Source: Capronia americana
Lineage: Eukaryota > Ascomycota > Eurotiomycetes > Chaetothyriales > Herpotrichiellaceae
NCBI GenBank assembly: GCA_016110215.1
Contig: JADWQD010000004.1
Coordinates: forward strand, 868,001-932,000
Direction of reading: 5' to 3'
Length of the DNA stretch: 64,000 bases
A model generated the notes under the pieces. The model was given only the letters and a program-made list of their open reading frames with translations, had not been told where the DNA came from and ran no database searches. Positions 57,484 through 64,000 of this stretch are shown piece by piece (within the stretch, counting starts at the first letter, position 1; each line of letters begins with the position of its first letter). Made by a program: the position numbers and the translations under genes.

Positions 57484-60191
57484 CTACTCGTGGTTCCCAA
57501 AAAACCCACAATCCCAGCTCAAATCTCGCGGAAATGTGTTGTTCGTATCCCACTGGACATCTCCCATTGGTTTTGCCCTGATGGATGCCGCCTGGCTTTC
57601 ATCGTACCAAGCCGTAAATCCCACATTTTGACCCTGTTGCCCCTCCGATGTCCATTGCTGGGAGTATTGAGGCTGTATCTCCGGCATTCCTTCCTGTCCA
57701 CCGCCATGTGACCAGGGCGGGAAGGACATTTGAGATTGCATCATGTCATTCAGCATTCTCCAGCCCTGCCATCCAGTGGGGGCTTCTTCATCTACTTCCT
57801 GGACAACCTCTTTCACGGCACCGAGTATCGAGTTCCCGAACCAAGGTGCACCCGATGCTCCAGTAGCAGTGGGATTCCTCCCTTCGTCTCCATCCGTCAT
57901 CGTCGGCGGACTGGTTCTCGGCCCAGCACCCACTGATCCTTTCGAGGTCGCCTTTGAGGAACGTGGCTTTCCATCACCGCCAAATGAAGCCTGCTGGTCA
58001 CTAAACGTACCGCTTGATGGCTCCATGATCGATTTCAGGACACTGCGGGACAAAGTCTCGAAGAGGTCGCCGTATTTGATGGCGCTGGGCCATCGTTCGC
58101 CAAATATAGTCAGACACTGGGTACAAGCCTGCGTTGCCTCGAGCATGTCGTACGAGAACAGAGACTTGTCTCGCCACAGGCAATAGATCAATGTCAGCCC
58201 GGCAATGAAGCACGAGTGAAGGGCTATCATCGTGAAGGAGAGCTTTCTTTGCTGGTTGAGTCTTTTGTATGCGCCACAGACGCGCGCCGACGAGTGAGCA
58301 CAAGAGACAAATCGTGCATCAGTGGAGGGTATTGAAGGAAGAATGGTCGTGTATAAGGACAAAATCGTCTTGTGGTATTGCCTGTCATACCCATATCGTT
58401 AGTTACAAGACGTGAATCATTTCACGAGAACAAGATGGGGAAAAACATACAGCGTGAAGTACTCTCTCGTCTCAAGATAGGACCGATTCGCCTCGTCCGC
58501 GTTGGATGCGTCTTTGCTGCTCGCAGGAGGTGTCGGAATGTTTTCTGCCCACTGGTCTAAATCGGAACGTATGCTGGCCACTTTTGTGTCCACTCTGGTC
58601 CTCTGGGTCGGTGAAAGCGTTGCAGGATCTATGTCCACCCTGAACACTATTCGATGGATTTTGGATTGCAGCATCCTCAGTCGAATGATATGTCTGAAGA
58701 TCGAGATGCTGTCCCACGACTCATCGCTATCGGGAGGATTTTCGAGATTTAGGTCCCAGAATTCAGAACTCTCGGTGGGCAGCTGACCATTATCATAAGC
58801 CGAGCCGGACAGAAAAGGTTCAGAGTTCATACCTCAGCATTAATGTCTCGATCTGCGATCGCAAAAGTTCTTCCCAGAAGAAGACTCGTCAAGCGATCCA
58901 AGCAATAGCATGCCCAGAACGTTCGCCTCTGGATTTCCAGATCTCGACTGCTACGAAACGGCACAGTCGAGGTCGATTTTCTGTGGAAGCCCAGCTCGAT
59001 ACAGAGAGTCATTGCGTGTCGTACCTGGGACCATACGCCAGTTCCATATGCCGACCGCTGACCATAGACTGCGAGCAGAATCAGAAAGTGTACAGTGGCC
59101 ACGTTGCGCTGCTCTAGGATATGATCGATTGACTCCAGTGCCGCCGCAAAATGATTCTGTTTGTCGGACTGTCAGCATTTTCGAGTCGGTGGGCAAAGTG
59201 TAGGACGTTATACCTCTGAATTAATGTCGCATGGCATTTTAGTGAGCTGCATGAACCGAGCAGAGATAGCATAAATCAAATGAAGAGTGCTTTTCTCAAC
59301 CACGGACAAGACTCCCTGCTCATATTGGCGTTCAATCGCCTGTCGATAAGATTTCCTGTCCAGCATTGGAAACCGAGTATGGAGGCGGTCAAAAAAGACT
59401 GTAAAAAGGGTCTGTGCTTGGGACTTCGGGGGCAAATCAGTGACAACAGCAGACTTGAAAGATATGTCTGGTTCAGAAGCCGAAGTTGAGGGGTTCTTGA
59501 AACCTGCTCGAAGACTTCCCAATAGTGTGTCATTGCTGGTCGATTGTGAGCCAGCAGCACGGAAGATGGACGATTCGATCATGCGGGCAATTGCTGCCCC
59601 GGAACTGGATCCCAGATAAACCGGCCCCGAAGGGCCATGAGGCGTGCCCGAAGCAAACAAGGAGAGAAAAGCAACACCATCGACAAGAGATGGATTCTCA
59701 TCCGATGGAGAATCGTCTGAAGGAGTTGTCATAGAGTGATCTGCCTGTGTTGCAGGCACCTCCATCTCCAGGTGGCCAGGCCTGGCAGACGTCATCGCAA
59801 TCGCATGCAAATGGTCCTGCCCATATTCGGGCAGCCTCGCCTCGAGGAAGGCAATTCGTTCTTCGAGGGCGTTGATATATCTTAAAGCAATTGGTGACTG
59901 ATCTCCCAGAAAGGACATAACATCACTTACAGCAACTTGCCCCCGGGATAACGAGGACGAAGAGTCGGCTCATACACGCAAATGGCATTGGCTCTTCTAC
60001 ATGACTTGCAGAATGGCGGACCGCCATCGCACTGTATCCATTAAATGTCTGAAATTGTTGCTCGAGGAGCAGAGACTCACTCTTTGTTTTCTGCCTTTGC
60101 ACCTTTGACATGCCAGCCCTATCCTGGATTTACGCGGTCCAGTAGATAGAAGAGGCCTAGGACCATCCTGACCAGCAGTGGGCTCTTCCAT
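57484..60191 (-). CDS. Zn2Cys6 transcription factor with fungal-specific middle domain
   Basis: Six exons: 60081..60191, 59931..60031, 59214..59880, 58833..59156, 58451..58782, 57484..58381 (810 aa). The Zn cluster is split by intron 1: Cys28, Cys31, Cys38, Cys45, Cys48 and Cys55 (C-x2-C-x6-C-x6-C-x2-C-x6-C). Intron 2 (50 nt) leads into the dimerisation coiled coil YINALEERIAFLEARL. The fungal-trans domain includes FFDRLHTRFPMLDRKSYRQA and WSQVRHAMTLCIELGFHRK with RRRTFWACYCLDR-like text. Intron 4 restores DINAELPTES. It is nuclear. It is divergent from the NCS1 permease (653 bp between starts) and tail-to-tail with the PuuE-like gene, so it is the likely local regulator. Confidence 0.92.
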
Positions 60192-60844
60192 TGTGGTGCT
60201 GTGACCTGCACCAAGAAGGCTCCGTAATCTTCTATATTGAGATGAACGGCTCTGAGGTGAAAGGCCGGGCGGTGTCGAAGGAATCCAGGCCGGGTTCAGT
60301 ATCGGAATGATGGTCTTGATGACCGGCGCTACCAGTAGCCATTATTCATCGTTGCCAAGTGATAAGTAGTGGTTCTTTTGTGTCTTACTCTTGCAGTCTC
60401 CACCTCCGAGTATCTTGTGAGTTGCCAGTGATGCCCAGGCCAGCAGTGAAGTGGGTCAATTCCTGATCTCCCACGAAGACAAGCCTAGCCAGCTTTCCGC
60501 GGGAGGAACGTCTTCCGCTAGAGGCAGCCATTTATGATGGTTTTCGGACTAAATGTGCCGATACAAAATACTAGTACTCCGTAGGCTGGACCATCTCGTT
60601 TGGCTGGGTGCATTGACAGCGATCATGGACGATGCTGGACCACCACAGGCATTGCCACTTTGCGCTCGTGATATCGAGACATACAGATCAGAGCCTTGCC
60701 ACTGCCAGTGATATGCAACCATCTGATGAAATGTGTTCTTATATAGACCTTAGGATCACCTCTGCCCGCACCTCTACACCCTCAAGTGCATGCTGCTTGC
60801 GTATTCATCTCACATTCTGAAAAAGCTTCCACATAGACACAGAG
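60192..60844. promoter_or_regulatory. Bidirectional promoter, Zn2Cys6 regulator / NCS1 permease
   Basis: A 653-bp gap between divergent starts. One full AreA-type GATA site, TGATAAG, lies at 60360-60366. A TATA-like TTATATAGA lies near 60739-60747, about 100 bp before the permease ATG. One GATA hexamer in this length is expected by chance, so it is only suggestive. Confidence 0.45.
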
Positions 60845-62916
60845 ATGGGGCTGCCATCAAAGTCTGCCTTCAAGGCGGCATTCCAATCCAAAGAAGCTTT
60901 TAAAGACTTCGTTCAATCCGCTGAAAGCCTGGACAATCACACCGCCGTCGGGCAGTCGAGATGGACCAACAAGGATCTTGAACCGACTCCTCCAGAACAG
61001 CGCACGTGGACTTGGTAAGTTCCTAGCCATTATACAACATTGAAATTAGTAAGTCTAATTGAGATCAGGTACAATCTGCCTCTCTTCTGGTTCGCGACTG
61101 CCTATGGAACTGCAGGATGGAATGCCGCGGCGTCTCTGATCGCTGCTGGAATGGTGAGCAACACTCCTCACGGACCTTCATGACGCCTTCTCACAGACGG
61201 AAAAGACGTGGCAACAGACTTTCATCTCCGCCGTTCTGGGTTCTCTGATTGCTGCCTTGGTGGTCATTGGAATGGCCAGACCAGGTGTGCTGTACCATGT
61301 TGGATTGTGAGACCTTCTCTCCATTATATTCTTCTTGAGCCCCATCGCTAATTCAGAACCCCAGCCCTGTTGTATGTCGCTCTAGCATGGGCATGTATGG
61401 GTCCATGTTCTTCATCTTCATTCGGGGAGCCGTCTGCCTCATCTGGTACGGAATCAACACCTACTACGGCGCCAACCTGATGTCCACCATGCTTCGATGC
61501 ATCTTTGGCCACAAATGGGCCAACTGGGAAAATACTCTGCCACTATCTGCCGACGTCACGTCGAAGCAGCTTCTGTGCTTCTTCTTGGTCTGGTTCATTG
61601 AGTTACCTTTCGTAAGCGCTCTCTCGATACTTCGTTCTGAAACCCCCAACTGACCAGACCTACCTACAGTGCTTCGTCCACCCCAGCAAAGTGCACTATC
61701 TGTTTTCTGCCAAAGGAATCATCATGCCTTTTGCAGCATTCGGGCTTTTCGGCTGGTGCATGGCCAACGGTACTGGACTGAGCCAGGTGGGCATCGTCGA
61801 CAGTGCGGCTGATAAGGTGGCCGCCACTACCCCTTTGGGCTGGGCTGTCATGGCCGGCATCAATACAGTGCTGGGCACCCTTTCTCCGATGCTTGTCAAC
61901 CAGCCTGACCTGGCTCGCTACTGCAAGAAGCCTCGTGACGCCGGCTGGGTGCAAGGTTTGGCTGTCTTTGTCGCGAAGATCCTGGTGTTATTCCTGGGTC
62001 TCGCCAGTACAGCTTCGATGCAGGGAGCCTGGGGCACAGCATACTGCAAGTCTTCCCGTCAGATAGAAAGACAGTTCACTAACCGATATTCGCAGGGAGT
62101 CTCTGGGACTTGAATGAGGCCATTCTAGATCACCATTGGACTGCGGCCGCTCGCTGTGGTGTGTTCCTGGTGTCATTCAGCTTTTGCTTCAGTGTCGTCG
62201 GCACAAATGTGGGAGGGAACACGATTCCATTTGGCTCGGATATCTCTGGCCTGTTCCCACGATACATGACCATCCGTCGCGGACAAGTCATATGCGCCGT
62301 TGTCGGGGTTTGCCTCGTCCCCTGGAAGCTGATCGCCACCGCTCAGAAATTCCTCACATTCTTGGGAAGCTACAACATCTTCATGGCACCACTTTGTGGA
62401 GTAAGTATGTCCCTTTCCTTTTGAAATGGCAGCTGCTGACTCAGTCCTAAGGTCATGATCTGCGATTACTGCTTCGGCCGAAAAGGAAACATTCACGTCC
62501 CATCCCTGTACACCAGCTCCAAAGCAGGCATCTATTGGTACAAGTCCGGCGTCAATTTCCGAGGCGTCTTCGCGTGGTGTGCCGGAGTGGCGATGGGGCT
62601 TCCTGGTCTCGTAGCCGCCTACAACCCTACCTCTGTGTCACAAGCTGGCAAGAACATGTACAAGCTGGGGTGGATCCTGACCTTCGTCACGGCCTTCGTT
62701 GTTCACTTGATTCTGATCAAGCTGTTCAAGGAAAAGGTATATCCCGATGGATACGAGTCGCTGCCTACGAAATGGGAATATCTAGCCAAGGAAGGCAGAG
62801 AGGGATTCTTTGATGGAGAGCGAACGGACCACAACTCCCTCGCCTCGGAAGCAGAGGGAGGTATTGTGAAGGTGGATGTTCATGTCGGCGAGAAGGAGCA
62901 ACGGGTCAGTGTTTAA
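60845..62916 (+). CDS. NCS1-family nucleobase/allantoin/uracil permease
   Basis: Seven exons: 60845..61014, 61069..61153, 61206..61306, 61365..61611, 61670..62045, 62096..62400, 62452..62916 (582 aa). SRWTNKDLEPTPPEQRTWTW and FATAYGTAGWNAAASL, then RSSMGMYGSMFFIFIRG, WYGINTYYGANLMS, HPSKVHYLFSAKG, NQPDLARYCKKP and GRKGNIHVPSLYTSS are the ordered NCS1 blocks, with about 12 membrane segments. Intron 5 (62046..62095) is GC-AG; using GCAAGT as donor restores Trp in TAYWSLWDLNEAIL. Intron 2 has two in-frame acceptors 9 nt apart (61197 or 61206); the later one gives GMTWQQTF. The family imports uracil, allantoin, hydantoins or related bases with protons across the plasma membrane. Substrate cannot be fixed here. 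Confidence 0.92.
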
Positions 62917-63278
62917 GCCAGAAATTTCCATCCAGACTTGGTCTCTAGAATACCGTTTAGATGGATTATTGGCGCTTGCAGTGAATCGTGATGATAGATC
63001 AAGGCAGTAGGGGCTTTCAATCGTTTAGTTCACAAACACTTCCAGTGAGATCCACAAAACGATAAGAACTTATCGGCGAGGCAGTCGGAGAACAATCTTC
63101 CAACCCGAATCCGCTACTGACGGCGCAGATTGTATGATCAGTGGAGTAGTTGACAAATGGGAGAACACCGCCGACATCGCCGACATCTCCAGCTCTAACG
63201 ATCTGATATTATATGACCTGACTGTTCATCTGAACTGATTCCACATCAGTTGAGAGGCCTCTTACGAATATAGTTGCC
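62917..63278. promoter_or_regulatory. Amidase promoter with inverted GATA pair
   Basis: CGATAAG (63060-63066) and CTTATCG (63069-63075) form a perfect inverted repeat separated by AA, about 204 bp before the amidase ATG. A single TGATAG lies at 62992-62997. Paired GATA sites are the preferred binding layout of AreA-type nitrogen regulators. Confidence 0.6.
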
Positions 63279-64000
63279 ATGGCTGAATCTGAGGTCGAAC
63301 CCTGTCGCTGGACTGCCACGCAGGCTCTCAAACAGATCAAATCAAATGACCTCAGCGTGGAAGACTATGCAACTTCTCTCCTTTCTCGGATTCGCAGCAG
63401 AGATTCCATAGTCAACGCCTGGGCATATCTCGACGCCGATCATGTCCTTGAGCAAGCGCGGCGTCTGGATCGACTTCCTGCTACAGAGCGAGGGCCTCTG
63501 CATGGCCTCGCTGTTGGTGTGAAGGATGTTATTTACACCAAAGGTTGGTGACAGTGATGCTTGCTTTTGCCATACTGGAAGTCTAGGAGAATACGATTGA
63601 GCTAAGAAATGAGATGATTTTCAGATATGCCAACGCAACACAACTCCCCGATTTATCACGAGGACGCGCCACAGGTTGATGCCGCTTCTGTCGCTATATT
63701 GAGAAAAGCCGGAGCATTGATTTTCGGTGAGCGAGAAGATGGCCAGCGCTGTGAGCCTGAAAGAGTCGATCTAATTGTTGTGTTACCAGGAAAAACTGCC
63801 ACGACCGAGTTTGCAGCTACCACCAAAGGACCAAAGACTCGCAATCCGCATGATCCATCAAGGACACCAGGTGGTTCATCGTCAGGATCCGGTGCGGCCG
63901 TAGCTGACATGCAGGTCCCCTTCGCTTTGGGCACGCAGACGGGAGGCAGCACGATCCGCCCAGGCTCATACAATGGAATCTACGCGATGAAGCCGACGTG
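63279..64000 (+). CDS. Amidase-signature hydrolase, truncated by window edge
   Basis: Three exons are visible: 63279..63543, 63625..63726 and 63790 onwards, still open at 64000 (about 192 codons in view). GLAVGVKDVIYTK holds the catalytic lysine, TPGGSSSGSGAAVAD the cis-serine region and LGTQTGGSTIRPGSYNG the nucleophile serine, giving the full Ser-cisSer-Lys set of the amidase-signature family. The family hydrolyses amides, carbamoyl and allophanate-type groups. The N-terminus starts directly with amidase helices, with no signal peptide. The missing C-terminus means its exact branch (general amidase, allophanate hydrolase or other) cannot be set. Context suggests the last step of ureide nitrogen release. 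Confidence 0.9.

Noticed and set aside
60192..60844. Single GATA sites as proof of nitrogen control of the permease
   Set aside because: HGATAR hexamers are expected about every 340 bp by chance on two strands; only the inverted pair at 63060 stands out.
62046..62095. Canonical GT donor at 62058 for NCS1 intron 5
   Set aside because: It would give a 38-nt intron and lose the conserved Trp; the GC donor gives 50 nt and the family sequence.

Overview
The window reads as nuclear DNA of a filamentous ascomycete (Pezizomycotina). Most genes carry short 50-150 nt introns with GTRNGT-type donors and CTRAC branch sites, and the gene set is typical of the group: an RSC bromodomain/BAH subunit, an ApsB/Mto1 microtubule organiser, a WSC sensor, Zn2Cys6 regulators, MFS pumps, an amadoriase and a PuuE-type deacetylase. 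The mix of housekeeping genes and catabolic loci would suit Eurotiomycetes such as Chaetothyriales, but I cannot fix the order from sequence alone. I found no tRNA, rRNA, transposon, CRISPR array or telomere.

Left part (1-24,700): an HSL-type esterase (-), the deubiquitinase OTU1 (-) divergent from RSC1 (+), then a compact metabolic locus at 8.0-13.6 kb. That locus has a DHA1 MFS transporter (-), a Zn2Cys6 regulator (-) and a divergently transcribed peroxisomal amadoriase (+). It is followed by a PHD-finger protein preceded by three evenly spaced ATCACGTGAT-like palindromes, an NmrA-like reductase, two small membrane proteins (-), a DUF6594-type membrane protein (+) and a kinesin-10/KIF22-like motor (+).

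Middle (24,700-48,800): a MetX-like alpha/beta hydrolase (-), the 1286-aa ApsB/Mto1 homologue (-) divergent from Ecdysoneless/SGT1 (+), an epoxide hydrolase (-), a 10-exon secreted carboxylesterase (+), an AMSH-type JAMM deubiquitinase (+), a WSC sensor (+), tubulin cofactor C (-) and a gamma-glutamyltranspeptidase-like enzyme (-).

Right part (49,300-64,000): a nitrogen/amide catabolism neighbourhood. It contains a decayed allophanate-hydrolase-like amidase (-), an MBL-fold hydrolase with two compensating frame changes (+), a DHA2 MFS pump with an apparent 4-nt micro-exon (-), a PuuE-like allantoinase/polysaccharide deacetylase (+), a Zn2Cys6 regulator (-) divergent from an NCS1 nucleobase/allantoin permease with a GC-AG intron (+), and an amidase cut by the right edge (+). 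A perfect inverted pair of GATA sites lies upstream of that amidase. A permease, a ring-opening hydrolase, an amidase and a regulator would together make a plausible uptake and breakdown route for a cyclic ureide or nucleobase, with parts of the locus decaying. The pathway assignment is inference. Most exon models were built by hand from splice signals, reading-frame closure and remembered family patterns.
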